Shown: positions 16,762 to 25,846, counted from the stretch's first letter. The stretch is DNA of 64,000 nt from Pseudomonas sp. Irchel s3b2 (GCF_900187445.1 NZ_FYEB01000015.1:1-64000); one strand, 5' to 3'. The notes: a model not told the origin generated them from the letters alone. Numbers and translations are program-made.

Positions 16762-17490
16762 ATGCAACAAGGCAAATCATTGGTTCTGCTGGGTCTGTTC
16801 GGCGCGATGTTCGCCACCCACGTTTCGGCCCATGGCCTGTGGACCGAACAACGTCGCGGCAATATCGAAGCCATCTACGGTGATGGCGCTGAGGACAATG
16901 CCTTCAAGGCGCAGAAAATCAGCGGCGCCTGGGCCTACGACACCGAAGGAAAAATGATCCCGGTTACCGTGGAACGCCTGGCCGACCATGCGCGTCTGCA
17001 ACCACTCAAACCGCCCGCGGCGCTAGCAGTCGCGCTGGACAATGGCATGTGGTCGCTGACCGCCGACAAAAAGTGGATCAACGAAGGGCGCAGTAAGGTG
17101 CCAGGATCGATCGAGTCGACCGAGACGTTCAAATACAGCCTGGCCATTTACCAGCCGGGGGCGAAGTTGCCGAAGCTCGATCAGATGAAATTGGTGATTT
17201 TGCCGGAAGTCGATCCGCTGACGGTCGGGCCGGGCAGGTCGTTGCCGGTACGGGTGCTATTGGACGGCAAGCCGGCGGCGGGCGTGAAGTTGGTGGGCGA
17301 CTATCGTAGCGCGCCGAGTACCATGAGCACCGAAACCGATGCGGACGGCCGGGCGCAGGTTCTGGTGCGCAATGAAGGGTTGAACGTGATTGCGGCGCAG
17401 GTGGAAGTGCCAGTGAAAAATAGCCCGGATGTGGCGACACGCGGGCTGTTCACGTCGTTGACCTTCCTGGGCGAACCGCATCACGAGTAA
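16762..17490 (+). CDS. DUF4198 periplasmic protein, possible metal-binding
   Basis: A 242-residue exported protein. The signal peptide (residues 1 to about 23, LLGLFGAMFATHVSA) precedes a mature chain starting HGLWTEQRRGN. The rest matches the DUF4198 (NikM-like) pattern: a beta-rich domain with GMWSLTADKKWINEG, a carboxy half that looks like an Ig or transthyretin-type fold (GKPAAGVKLVGDY, TDADGRAQVLV), and a His-His-Glu end. An N-terminal His is a plausible metal ligand. It sits 14 bp after the TonB receptor, so the two form an operon. Function is inferred from family and context. Confidence 0.82.
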   Translation: MQQGKSLVLLGLFGAMFATHVSAHGLWTEQRRGNIEAIYGDGAEDNAFKAQKISGAWAYDTEGKMIPVTVERLADHARLQPLKPPAALAVALDNGMWSLTADKKWINEGRSKVPGSIESTETFKYSLAIYQPGAKLPKLDQMKLVILPEVDPLTVGPGRSLPVRVLLDGKPAAGVKLVGDYRSAPSTMSTETDADGRAQVLVRNEGLNVIAAQVEVPVKNSPDVATRGLFTSLTFLGEPHHE

Positions 17491-17498
17491 CCACCGCA

Positions 17499-17604
17499 TG
17501 ATCGTTCCCACGCTCTGCGTGGGAATGCCGCCATGGACGCTCTGCGTCCACTGTGACGCGGAGCGTCACGGGATGCATTCCCACGTGGAGCATGGGAACG
17601 ATCA
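17499..17604. repeat. Compound palindromic repeat, GATCGTTCCCACGC class
   Basis: Outer arms GATCGTTCCCACGC and GGGAACGATC bracket inner hairpins built on GGACGCTCTGCGTCC and TGACGCGGAGCGTCA. The element lies between the convergent DUF4198 and hisC genes. It is a larger relative of the single hairpins at 9342 and 57260. Confidence 0.85.
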
Positions 17605-17617
17605 GTCCGGGGGGGCG

Positions 17618-18670
17618 TTAGAGGTCGCCTAGTCCGTCGATCAGCGCCTGATTCTGTTCTGGCGTACCGATGGAAATCCGCAGGAACTGGGCAATCCGCT
17701 CCTGCTTGAAGTGCCGAACGATCACGCCCTGTTCGCGCAACTTCGCCGCCAGCCCTGCCGCATCGTGCTTCGGGTGACGAGCGAAAATGAAGTTCGCCGC
17801 CGATGGCAACACCTCAAACCCTTTCGCCTCCAGCTGCGCGACCACCTTCTCGCGACTCTCGATGACCAACCGGCAGGTCTTGTCGAAATACTCGCGATCC
17901 TCGAACGCCGCCGCCGCCCCGACAATCGCCAGACGATCCAGCGGATAGGAGTTGAAGCTGTTCTTGATCCGCTCCAGCGCCTCGATCAGGTCCGGGTGCC
18001 CCACCGCCAGACCAACCCGCAGGCCCGCCAGCGAGCGGGACTTGGACAGGGTCTGAGTCACCAACAGGTTCGGATAACGGTCCACCAGCGTGATCGCCGT
18101 TTCACCGCCGAAATCGATGTAAGCCTCATCCACCACGACCACCGAATCCGGGCTGGCCTTGAGGATCTGCTCAACCGCGTCCAGCGCCAACAGGCAACCG
18201 GTCGGCGCGTTCGGGTTAGGAAAAATTATCCCGCCGTTCGGCTTGGCGTAGTCTGCCGGATTGATCTGGAATTGTTCATCCAGCGGCACCGCATCGAACT
18301 TAATGCCATACAACCCGCAGTAAACCGGGTAGAAGCTGTAGCTGATATCCGGGAATAGCAGTGGCTGATCGTGTTGCAGCAGACCGTGGAAAATGTGTGC
18401 CAGGACTTCATCGGAACCATTGCCGAGGAACACCTGATTGCCCTGCACGCCGTAGTACCTGGCAACAGCCTGCTTGAGCTGGTCGCTGTTCGGGTCCGGG
18501 TACAGACGCAGGTTGTCGTTCAGTTCGGTCTGCATCGCGGCCAATGCTTTGGGCGATGGACCGTACGGGTTTTCGTTGGTGTTGAGCTTCACCAGTTTTG
18601 CCAGCTTCGGCTGCTCGCCCGGCACGTAAGGCACCAGATTCTTGACGAAGGGACTCCAGAATTTACTCAT
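17618..18670 (-). CDS. hisC: Histidinol-phosphate aminotransferase
   Basis: A 350-residue class I/II PLP aminotransferase that converts imidazole-acetol phosphate to histidinol phosphate. The N-terminal KLNTNENPYGPSPKAL, the LGNGSDEVL cofactor pocket, VDEAYIDFGGE and the PLP-lysine motif TLSKSRSLAGLRVG are all present. It is 2 bp from hisD and ends the hisD-hisC unit. Confidence 0.96.
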   Translation of the reverse strand: MSKFWSPFVKNLVPYVPGEQPKLAKLVKLNTNENPYGPSPKALAAMQTELNDNLRLYPDPNSDQLKQAVARYYGVQGNQVFLGNGSDEVLAHIFHGLLQHDQPLLFPDISYSFYPVYCGLYGIKFDAVPLDEQFQINPADYAKPNGGIIFPNPNAPTGCLLALDAVEQILKASPDSVVVVDEAYIDFGGETAITLVDRYPNLLVTQTLSKSRSLAGLRVGLAVGHPDLIEALERIKNSFNSYPLDRLAIVGAAAAFEDREYFDKTCRLVIESREKVVAQLEAKGFEVLPSAANFIFARHPKHDAAGLAAKLREQGVIVRHFKQERIAQFLRISIGTPEQNQALIDGLGDL

Positions 18671-18672
18671 GC

Positions 18673-19998
18673 TTAGTTGCCCTTCTTTTCGTCAACGATG
18701 CGGTATTCGGCGCTGCGGGCGTGAGCGGTCAGCGACTCCCCACGGGCCAGCACAGAAGCGGTTTTGCCCAGTTCGGAGGCACCTTGCTCGGAGCAGAAGA
18801 TGATCGACGAACGTTTCTGGAAGTCGTAAACACCCAGCGGCGAAGAGAAGCGCGCGGTGCCGGACGTCGGCAGCACGTGGTTCGGACCGGCACAGTAATC
18901 GCCCAAAGCTTCGGACGTGTGACGACCCATGAAGATCGCGCCGGCGTGACGGATCTGCGGCAACCAAGCCTGCGGGTCGGCGACCGACAACTCCAGGTGT
19001 TCTGGCGCGATACGGTTGGCGACTTCGATGGCTTGTTCCATGTCGCGAACCTTGATCAGCGCACCGCGACCATTGATCGAGGTTTCGATGATCTCGGCGC
19101 GCTCCATGGTCGGCAGCAGTTTGGCGATGCTGGCAGCGACCTTATCGAGGAACTCGGCGTCAGGGCTGACCAGGATCGCCTGGGCATCTTCGTCGTGCTC
19201 GGCCTGGGAGAACAGGTCCATGGCAATCCAGTCCGGATCGGTCTGACCGTCACATACCACGAGGATCTCCGAGGGGCCGGCGATCATGTCGATGCCGACT
19301 TGGCCGAACACATGGCGCTTGGCGGTGGCGACGTAGATGTTGCCCGGGCCAACCACCTTGTCGACCTTCGGCACGCTTTCGGTGCCGTAAGCCAGCGCGG
19401 CAACTGCTTGCGCGCCGCCGATAGTGAACACCCGGTCAACGCCGGCAATGCAGGCTGCGGCCAACACCAGCTCGTTGATTTCGCCGCGCGGAGTCGGCAC
19501 GACCATGACCACTTCGGTCACGCCCGCCACCTTGGCAGGAATCGCGTTCATCAGCACCGAGGACGGGTACGACGCCTTGCCACCCGGCACATACAGACCG
19601 GCGCGATCCAGTGGCGTGACCTTCTGGCCCAGCACCGTGCCATCGGCTTCGGTGTAGCTCCAGGAATCCTGTTTCTGTTTTTCGTGGTAGCTGCGCACGC
19701 GGGCCGCGGCTTTTTCCAGCGCGTCGCGCTGAGGCACGGTGATGCGGGTCAATGCCAGTTCCAGGCGTTCGCGCGGCAGGATCAGGTCTGCCATGGAGGC
19801 GACTTGCAGGCCGTCGAACTTCTGGGTGAATTCCACCAGCGCCGCGTCACCACGCTCGCGCACAGCCTTGATGATGTCCAGCACCCGCTGATTGACCGAG
19901 TCGTCAGACACACTTTCCCAGCTCAGCAGATGATCCAGATGATGTGCGAAATCCGGGTCAGCAGCATTGAGTCGGCGAATTGCAGTCGGTGCGGTCAT
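18673..19998 (-). CDS. hisD: Histidinol dehydrogenase
   Basis: A 441-residue zinc enzyme for the last two steps of histidine synthesis, NAD-dependent oxidation of histidinol to histidine. VPGGKASYPSSVLMNAIPAK, GGAQAVAALAYGTESVPKVD, the DMIAGPSEILVV stretch and the zinc-ligand region SQAEHDEDAQ are clear. hisC follows after 2 bp. hisG lies 124 bp upstream on the same strand, so hisG-hisD-hisC may be one transcript. Confidence 0.97.
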   Translation of the reverse strand: MTAPTAIRRLNAADPDFAHHLDHLLSWESVSDDSVNQRVLDIIKAVRERGDAALVEFTQKFDGLQVASMADLILPRERLELALTRITVPQRDALEKAAARVRSYHEKQKQDSWSYTEADGTVLGQKVTPLDRAGLYVPGGKASYPSSVLMNAIPAKVAGVTEVVMVVPTPRGEINELVLAAACIAGVDRVFTIGGAQAVAALAYGTESVPKVDKVVGPGNIYVATAKRHVFGQVGIDMIAGPSEILVVCDGQTDPDWIAMDLFSQAEHDEDAQAILVSPDAEFLDKVAASIAKLLPTMERAEIIETSINGRGALIKVRDMEQAIEVANRIAPEHLELSVADPQAWLPQIRHAGAIFMGRHTSEALGDYCAGPNHVLPTSGTARFSSPLGVYDFQKRSSIIFCSEQGASELGKTASVLARGESLTAHARSAEYRIVDEKKGN

Positions 19999-20122
19999 AG
20001 CGAGAGCCTCATAGGATTGGCAAAAACTCAGGCGCCCGAAGCTAACATTCGATCCGCTTGGGCACCTGAGAATTCTGGCTATGAGGCGGATAGACGGCGC
20101 GACTCAAGGTCGCGCAGGTAAA

Positions 20123-20758
20123 TCAGCCGCGGTGTCGAGACTCCACTGCCTTGCGCAGGGTGTCGATCAACGCCTGGATACGGGCGTGTTGCATTTTCAT
20201 CGAAGCTTTGTTGACGATCAGCCGGGAGCTGATGTCGGCAATGAAATCCTGAGGTTCCAGGCCATTGGCACGCAGGGTGTTACCGGTGTCGACCACATCG
20301 ATGATCTTGTCCGCCAGACCAATCAGCGGCGCCAGCTCCATCGAGCCGTAGAGCTTGATGATGTCGACCTGACGGCCCTGCTCGGCGTAGTAACGCTTGG
20401 CGACATTGACGAATTTGGTCGCTACCCGCAGACGGCCCTTGGGCTCGACATCGCCGACACGGCCGGCGGTCATCAGCTTGCACAGGGCAATTCGCAGATC
20501 CAGAGGCTCGTACAGACCCTGGCCGCCATATTCCATCAGCACATCTTTACCGGCGACGCCGAGGTCCGCGGCACCATGCTCGACATAGGTCGGCACATCG
20601 GTGGCGCGCACGATCAGCAAGCGCACATCGGCCTGAGTCGTGGGGATGATCAGCTTGCGGCTCTTGTCCGGATTCTCGGTCGGCACGATGCCCGCTTCAG
20701 CCAGAAGCGGCAGGGTGTCGTCAAGGATGCGGCCCTTGGACAGTGCGATAGTCAACAT
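20123..20758 (-). CDS. hisG: ATP phosphoribosyltransferase, short form
   Basis: A 211-residue catalytic subunit for the first step of histidine synthesis, joining ATP and PRPP. LTIALSKGRILDDTLPLLAE opens the protein, with ADLGVAGKDVLME and the PRPP-binding VDTGNTLRANGLE. It lacks the C-terminal regulatory domain of long HisG, so it should need the separate HisZ subunit, which is not in this window. It lies between murA and hisD, all on the minus strand. Confidence 0.96.
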   Translation of the reverse strand: MLTIALSKGRILDDTLPLLAEAGIVPTENPDKSRKLIIPTTQADVRLLIVRATDVPTYVEHGAADLGVAGKDVLMEYGGQGLYEPLDLRIALCKLMTAGRVGDVEPKGRLRVATKFVNVAKRYYAEQGRQVDIIKLYGSMELAPLIGLADKIIDVVDTGNTLRANGLEPQDFIADISSRLIVNKASMKMQHARIQALIDTLRKAVESRHRG

Positions 20759-20818
20759 GGGAAACGTCAGTCCTTATCAAGGTACTCATGCCCGGTCGCA
20801 AGTGACGCCGGACACACA

Positions 20819-20840
20819 TCGAGGGTGTCACCACCCTCGA
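20819..20840 (-). other. Intercistronic hairpin between murA and hisG
   Basis: TCGAGGGTG and CACCCTCGA form a perfect 9-bp stem around a TCAC loop in the 129-bp gap between murA and hisG. No T run follows, so it may be an mRNA processing or stability structure rather than a terminator. Confidence 0.45.
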
Positions 20841-20887
20841 CTCATAACAAATTCAGCAGGCGCGTCCTTGCGCCCATACGGCAACGA

Positions 20888-22153
20888 CTAGCCCGGTACG
20901 CGGCGGATCTTGGCGCCGAGCATCTGCAGCTTCTCTTCGATGCACTCGTAACCACGGTCGATGTGGTAGATGCGGTCGATCAGGGTATCGCCTTCGGCGA
21001 TCAGCGCCGAGATCACCAGGCTGGCCGAAGCACGCAGGTCGGTGGCCATTACTGGCGCGCCCTTGAGCTTTTCGATGCCGGTGACGATGGCGGTATTGCC
21101 TTCGACCTGGATGTGCGCGCCCATGCGGTGCAGTTCGTAAACGTGCATGAAGCGGTTTTCGAAGATCGTCTCGATCACCGCCCCAGTGCCTTCGGCAATG
21201 GCGTTGAGGGAGATGAACTGCGCCTGCATGTCAGTCGGGAACGCCGGGTACGGAGCGGTCCGCACGTTGACGGCTTTTGGCCGCTTGCCGTGCATGTTCA
21301 GCTCGATCCAGTCTTCACCGCAGGTGATTTCAGCACCCGACTCGCGAAGTTTTTCCAGAACGGCTTCGAGGATGGTCGGATCGGTGTCCTTGACCTTCAC
21401 ACGGCCGCCGGTGACCGCTGCCGCCACCAGGTAGGTGCCGGTCTCGATACGGTCAGGCATCACTTTGTACGTGGTGGTGTGCAGACGCTCGACGCCATCG
21501 ATGGTGATGGTGTCAGTGCCGGCACCGGAAACCTTCGCGCCCATGGCATTCAGGAAGTTCGCCAGGTCGACGACTTCAGGCTCGCGAGCGGCGTTGGCCA
21601 GCACGCTACGGCCCTTGGCCAGAGCAGCCGCCATCATGATGTTTTCGGTACCGGTCACGCTGACGGTATCAAAGAAGAAGTGCGCACCGCGCAAGCCGCC
21701 TTCAGGCGCCTTGGCCTTGATGTAGCCGCCTTCGACATCGATCACCGCGCCCATGGCTTCGAGACCACGGATGTGCAGGTCGACCGGACGCGAACCGATG
21801 GCGCAACCGCCAGGCAGTGCGACTTCGGCTTCACCGAAACGGGCAACCATCGGGCCCAGCACCAGGATCGAGGCACGCATGGTTTTCACCAGTTCGTACG
21901 GCGCGATCAGGGTCTTGATGGTGCGCGGGTCGATTTCGACGCTGAGCTTCTCGTCGATCACCGGCTCAATGCCCATGCGGCCGAACAGCTCGATCATGGT
22001 GGTGATGTCGTGCAGGTGCGGCAGGTTGGCAACGGTAACCGGGCCATCGCACAGCAGGGTTGCAGCCAGGATCGGCAGGGCAGAGTTCTTTGCCCCGGAG
22101 ATGCGGATCTCGCCATCAAGACGAGCGCCACCGGTAATAATCAATTTATCCAT
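20888..22153 (-). CDS. murA: UDP-N-acetylglucosamine 1-carboxyvinyltransferase
   Basis: A 421-residue cytosolic enzyme for the first committed step of peptidoglycan synthesis, adding enolpyruvate from PEP to UDP-GlcNAc. The fosfomycin-reactive cysteine is in ALPGGCAIGSRPVDLHI near residue 117. SGAKNSALPILAATLL at the N terminus carries the catalytic Lys and Asn. It is 22 bp from ibaG, so they form one unit. Confidence 0.97.
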   Translation of the reverse strand: MDKLIITGGARLDGEIRISGAKNSALPILAATLLCDGPVTVANLPHLHDITTMIELFGRMGIEPVIDEKLSVEIDPRTIKTLIAPYELVKTMRASILVLGPMVARFGEAEVALPGGCAIGSRPVDLHIRGLEAMGAVIDVEGGYIKAKAPEGGLRGAHFFFDTVSVTGTENIMMAAALAKGRSVLANAAREPEVVDLANFLNAMGAKVSGAGTDTITIDGVERLHTTTYKVMPDRIETGTYLVAAAVTGGRVKVKDTDPTILEAVLEKLRESGAEITCGEDWIELNMHGKRPKAVNVRTAPYPAFPTDMQAQFISLNAIAEGTGAVIETIFENRFMHVYELHRMGAHIQVEGNTAIVTGIEKLKGAPVMATDLRASASLVISALIAEGDTLIDRIYHIDRGYECIEEKLQMLGAKIRRVPG

Positions 22154-22175
22154 AAGAATCTCGACGCCCTTGGGC

Positions 22176-22415
22176 TCAGGTGCGCTCGGCCCAGGCCGCG
22201 CTGCTGAAAAATTTCATAGTGACCGCATGGATGCTGCCATCGGTGATCCATGGGTTCAAATGGGCATAGATCTGCTGCTGACGCTTGACCGGGCTTAACG
22301 CCGCCAGTTCATCGCTAATCACGTTCAGCTGAAAGTTGCAGCCTTCGCCCTCAACTTCTACCAGCGTTCCGGGCAGCTTTCCTTCAAGGAAGCTCTTCAC
22401 TTCTACGGCCTGCAT
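22176..22415 (-). CDS. ibaG: BolA family protein IbaG
   Basis: A 79-residue BolA-fold protein. VKSFLEGKLPGTLVEVEGEG, FQLNVISDELAALSPVKRQQ and the NPWITDGSIHAVTMKFF end fit the IbaG/YrbA group, implicated in iron-sulfur and acid-stress physiology through monothiol glutaredoxin partners. The start at 22415 (MQAVEVKSF) gives the usual length. It lies just upstream of murA, the standard arrangement in gammaproteobacteria. Confidence 0.93.
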   Translation of the reverse strand: MQAVEVKSFLEGKLPGTLVEVEGEGCNFQLNVISDELAALSPVKRQQQIYAHLNPWITDGSIHAVTMKFFSSAAWAERT

Positions 22416-22461
22416 GCTCAACCTCAATCGGCGCCCTGTGCGCGCGGGTCGGACATCATAC

Positions 22462-22517
22462 AAAAAAGCCCCGCGCCTGCGAACCCCGCGAAGCAGGACT
22501 CTGACGGGGGGCTTCTT
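22462..22517 (-). terminator. Likely terminator of the mla operon
   Basis: AAGCCCC on the left pairs with GGGGGGCTT on the right, with a CCTGC/GCAGG inner stem. On the minus strand it is followed by a run of T. It lies between mlaB and ibaG. Confidence 0.65.
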
Positions 22518-22529
22518 TATAGATGCGGT

Positions 22530-22835
22530 TCAGGGATGCGCCAACAGCTCGGTCAATTCGCTGACCTGAGCAATTTCGCGCATATCGTCGGGTATCGCAC
22601 GAATGCTCAGGGCCTTGCCGGCCGCCTGGGCATCGCGCATGAAGCACAGCAGCAGCGACAAGCCGACGCTGCTGGACTTCTCCACCGCGGAGCAATCAAC
22701 CACCAGCGCAGCCGCGTTACTGGACTTGATCAGCGCCTGCCCCTGCTTGCGCAGGTTCGGGCCTGTCCGGTAATCCAGCACACCACTAAGCAGCAGCTCG
22801 CCGGATTCGCTCATGCGAATGGCCGACTCACTCAT
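22530..22835 (-). CDS. mlaB: STAS-domain protein MlaB
   Basis: A 101-residue single STAS domain protein that binds MlaF and is needed for activity of the Mla phospholipid transporter. The fold shows GELLLSGVLDYRTGPNLRK and VVDCSAVEKSSSVGLSLLL, where the conserved serine-rich loop contacts the ATPase. The start at 22835 overlaps the mlaC stop by 4 bp. It is the last gene of the operon. Confidence 0.9.
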   Translation of the reverse strand: MSESAIRMSESGELLLSGVLDYRTGPNLRKQGQALIKSSNAAALVVDCSAVEKSSSVGLSLLLCFMRDAQAAGKALSIRAIPDDMREIAQVSELTELLAHP

Positions 22836-23485
22836 TGGGTTTGGGTCTCGGTGGATTTTTCGGTGGCTTCCTTGGCTTTGGCGACTTCCCCGGCCCAACC
22901 GTTGATGGTTTTGTCCAGGTCGTTGCCATTGCGCTGCATTGCATCAGCGAACTGATCGCGGAACAGCTTGCCAATGTTGATGCCATTGATGATCACGTTG
23001 CGCAGCTTCCACTCGCCATTGATCTTTTCGAGTGTGTAAGACACAGGGTAGATCGCGCCACTGCTGCTTTTGACCGTCATGCCAACGCTTGTACGGTCTC
23101 CCGATTCATCCTTGGCTGGGTCAACGGTGATGCTTTCGTTGTCGTACTCCAGCAGGGCATTGCCATAGAACTGGAACAGGCCCCTTTTGAAGTTTTCGAC
23201 AAACTTCTGCATCTGCTCGGGTGTGGCCTTGCGTGAATACTTGACCGTCATGATGCTTTTGGAAATACCTTCGGCATCCACCACAGGTCCGACGATGGTA
23301 TTCAGCGCCGTATAAAAGTCTTGCGGGTCCTGCTTGTACTTTTCCTTGTTGGCGGCAAGATCCGCCAGCAACCGGGTGGTGGTGTCCTGTACCAGTTCAT
23401 GCGCGGAAGGCGCCGCTACGGCGTTAGCCATCAACGGCAAGGCCGCGAGTATTACCAACAGGCCACGTCGCAATATAGAGATCAT
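22832..23485 (-). CDS. mlaC: Phospholipid-binding periplasmic protein MlaC
   Basis: A 217-residue periplasmic shuttle carrying phospholipids between the outer-membrane and inner-membrane Mla complexes. A signal peptide covers residues 1 to about 23 (LLVILAALPLMANAVA). The Tol-tolerance Ttg2 fold is seen in VDAEGISKSIM, KNLPFNVK-like spacing and FQFYGNALLEYDNESI. The C-terminal tail is rich in Lys, Glu and Thr, as in many Pseudomonas forms. Confidence 0.94.
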   Translation of the reverse strand: MISILRRGLLVILAALPLMANAVAAPSAHELVQDTTTRLLADLAANKEKYKQDPQDFYTALNTIVGPVVDAEGISKSIMTVKYSRKATPEQMQKFVENFKRGLFQFYGNALLEYDNESITVDPAKDESGDRTSVGMTVKSSSGAIYPVSYTLEKINGEWKLRNVIINGINIGKLFRDQFADAMQRNGNDLDKTINGWAGEVAKAKEATEKSTETQTQ

Positions 23486-23496
23486 TTAAAAGCTCC

Positions 23497-23964
23497 TCAT
23501 TTGGCGTCTTTACTAACGGTATTGAGCAGGAATTTACCGATCAGGTCCTCGAGCACCAGCGACGACTGCGTGTCGTGGATGGTTCCACCCTCCTTGAGCA
23601 GGGTTTCTTCCCCACCGACGCTCACACCGATGTACTTCTCGCCCAACAGGCCAGCGGTCAGGATAGATGCAGTGGAATCAGTCGGCAGGTTATCCACGCG
23701 CTTTTCCAGTTGCATGGTCACCCGGCCAGTGAAGCTGTCGCGGTCCAGATCGATCGCCGTGACCTTGCCGATGGTCACACCGGCCATGGTCACTTTAGCT
23801 CTGACCGTCAAACCGGCGATATTGTCGAAATACGCATAAAGTTTATAAGTATCGGTGGTGGCGCTCGGGGACAGGCCACTGACCCGCAACGCAAGCAACA
23901 GCAAAGCCAGGATGCCAGCCAGCAAGAAAAGGCCGACACCGATTTCCAGGGTGCGGTTTTGCAT
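23497..23964 (-). CDS. mlaD: MCE-domain protein MlaD
   Basis: A 155-residue inner-membrane-anchored protein that forms a hexameric MCE ring over MlaE. One transmembrane helix (residues 7-28, IGVGLFLLAGILALLLLALR) is followed by the MCE domain (YFDNIAGLTVRAKVTMAGV, LTAGLLGEKYIGVSVGG). The start at 23964 is chosen because MQNRTLEIGVG is the conserved opening and it abuts the mlaE stop. Confidence 0.94.
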   Translation of the reverse strand: MQNRTLEIGVGLFLLAGILALLLLALRVSGLSPSATTDTYKLYAYFDNIAGLTVRAKVTMAGVTIGKVTAIDLDRDSFTGRVTMQLEKRVDNLPTDSTASILTAGLLGEKYIGVSVGGEETLLKEGGTIHDTQSSLVLEDLIGKFLLNTVSKDAK

Positions 23965-24761
23965 CAGAAATCTCCAAACATCAAGGCGGTCAGAATAAAG
24001 TCCAGGCCGAGTACAGCCAAAGAGGCATACACCACGGTCTTGGTAGTGGCACGACTGATCCCCTCGGAGGTGGGCTCGCAATCATAGCCTTGGAATACGG
24101 CGATCCAGGTTACGACGAAGGCAAAAACCATGCTTTTGATAATGCCATTGAGCACATCGTCGACAAACGTCACGCTGTTTTGCATGTTCGACCAGTAAGA
24201 GCCTTCATAGACACCCAGCCAGTCGACTGCCACCCACGAACCGCCCCAGATACCCACCACGCTGAAGATCATCGCCAGCACAGGAAGGGAAATGAAGCCG
24301 GCCCACAGGCGCGGGGCAATGATGTACTTGAGCGGGTCGACCCCGATCATCTCCAGACTGGACAATTGCTCGGTGGATTTCATATTGCCGATTTCGGCGG
24401 TCAGGGCGGAACCTGCGCGCCCGGCGAACAGCAAGGCTGTGACCACCGGACCCAGTTCACGCAACAGCGTCAGCGCAACCATCTGCCCGACGGCCTGCTC
24501 CGAACCGTAGCTGGACAGAATGTTGAAGCCTTGCAGCGCCAGCACCATGCCGATGAATATCCCGGAGACGACAATGATCACCAGGGACATCACGCCCACG
24601 GAATGCAGTTGCTTGACCAGCAGGCCAAAACCACCGCCGATGCCGCCACGACCGAGCAAGGCATGAAACAGGAACAACGCCGAACGCCCGAATACCGCCA
24701 GCACATCGATGCCGGCGTAGCCGAAGCGGCGCACTCTTTCTATCAGTGAAATCTTGCGCAT
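23964..24761 (-). CDS. mlaE: Phospholipid ABC transporter permease MlaE
   Basis: A 265-residue inner-membrane permease. Several helices are evident, and the conserved LLRELGPVVTALLFAGRAGSALTAEIG core (read in pieces: LLRELGPVVTALL, AGRAGSALTAEIGNMK) and EMIGVDPLKYIIAPR identify the family. The stop meets the mlaD start, and the start shares one base with the mlaF stop. Confidence 0.96.
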   Translation of the reverse strand: MRKISLIERVRRFGYAGIDVLAVFGRSALFLFHALLGRGGIGGGFGLLVKQLHSVGVMSLVIIVVSGIFIGMVLALQGFNILSSYGSEQAVGQMVALTLLRELGPVVTALLFAGRAGSALTAEIGNMKSTEQLSSLEMIGVDPLKYIIAPRLWAGFISLPVLAMIFSVVGIWGGSWVAVDWLGVYEGSYWSNMQNSVTFVDDVLNGIIKSMVFAFVVTWIAVFQGYDCEPTSEGISRATTKTVVYASLAVLGLDFILTALMFGDF

Positions 24762-25570
24762 CAGCGCTTCCCCAGAAGATCTGCGCGGTAATCCGTCGCT
24801 GGAAAATGATAGGCGACCGGACCATCGGGTTCGCCCGTCAGGAATTGACGAATACGTGGCTCGTCCGACTTCATCAAATCCTTGGGCGCGCCCTGGCCCA
24901 ACACTTGCCCGTCACCTACCACAATGAGGTGGTCGGCGATGCTCGCGGTCTCGGCCAGATCGTGGGAAACCACGATGCTGGTGATGCCCAGCGCATCGTT
25001 GAGCAGGCGGATCAGGCGTACCAGCACGCCCATAGCGATCGGATCCTGGCCGACAAAGGGCTCGTCATACATGAGGATTCGCGGATCGAGAGCAATTGCC
25101 CGGGCCAACGCGACACGACGCTTCATGCCGCCGGACAATTCGTCAGGCATCAGGTCGATGGCACCACGCAGGCCCACAGCCTGCAACTTGAGCAGGACAA
25201 TGTCGCGGATCATTTCTTCCGGCAGCCCGGTATGAACACGCAGCGGAAAGGCGACGTTCTCGAACACATCAAGATCGGTAAACAGCGCGCCGCTCTGAAA
25301 CAACACACCCATGTGCTTGCGCGCATCGAACAGATCGCTGCGCGACAACGTTGGCAGGTTCTGGCCGTTGACCCAGACTTCGCCGCTGGTGGGGCGCAAT
25401 TGTGCGCCTATCAGCCGCAACAGCGTGGTCTTGCCACACCCGGAAGGCCCCATGATGCCGGTGACCTTGCCGCGCGGGATACGAATATCGACGTTATTGA
25501 AAATGCTGCGCGTACCGCGCTTGAAGGTCAGTCCCTTCAGCTCGACCGCGTAGGCGTTATCGGCGCTCAT
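24761..25570 (-). CDS. mlaF: Phospholipid ABC transporter ATPase MlaF
   Basis: A 269-residue ATPase. Walker A is GPSGCGKTTLLRL, the ABC signature is LSGGMKRRVALARAI, and Walker B is ILMYDEPFVGQDP. The switch His lies in VVSHDL. It energises MlaE for phospholipid movement that keeps outer-membrane asymmetry. It is first in the mlaFEDCB order, and its promoter lies in the 276-bp gap to kdsD. Confidence 0.97.
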   Translation of the reverse strand: MSADNAYAVELKGLTFKRGTRSIFNNVDIRIPRGKVTGIMGPSGCGKTTLLRLIGAQLRPTSGEVWVNGQNLPTLSRSDLFDARKHMGVLFQSGALFTDLDVFENVAFPLRVHTGLPEEMIRDIVLLKLQAVGLRGAIDLMPDELSGGMKRRVALARAIALDPRILMYDEPFVGQDPIAMGVLVRLIRLLNDALGITSIVVSHDLAETASIADHLIVVGDGQVLGQGAPKDLMKSDEPRIRQFLTGEPDGPVAYHFPATDYRADLLGKR

Positions 25571-25846
25571 CTAAACTCCTTGCGATGCAGCCTCTCACTC
25601 GGACGCCTGGCTTTCTGGCGAAAGCACATACCTCCCCGGGCAGGCCGAACTGGCGGCGAACTATATCACTGCAAAGGCCAAGCGCCCAAGGCCCAAGCCG
25701 GGTACGTTCAGCATCATGACCGCCTGAAATCATCTATTTAGAGAGATTCGGTAACAAGGAATGACAAACCGCGACGAACTTGCGTGAGGGTTTTGATCAT
25801 TACCGTTATAATCGCCGCCTTTTCATCAGGCTATTCGATTTCCGAC
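25571..25846. other. 276-bp divergent intergenic region between mlaF and kdsD
   Basis: No gene is seen. A TATAAT at 25807-25812 lies 35 bp before the kdsD ATG and could be its -10 box, though no good -35 is spaced correctly. The rest shows no clear operator. Confidence 0.4.

Noticed and set aside
20081..22207. Long plus-strand open frame opposite hisG and murA
   Set aside because: It is antisense to two unmistakable enzymes and crosses their gap; no start signal and no recognisable family.
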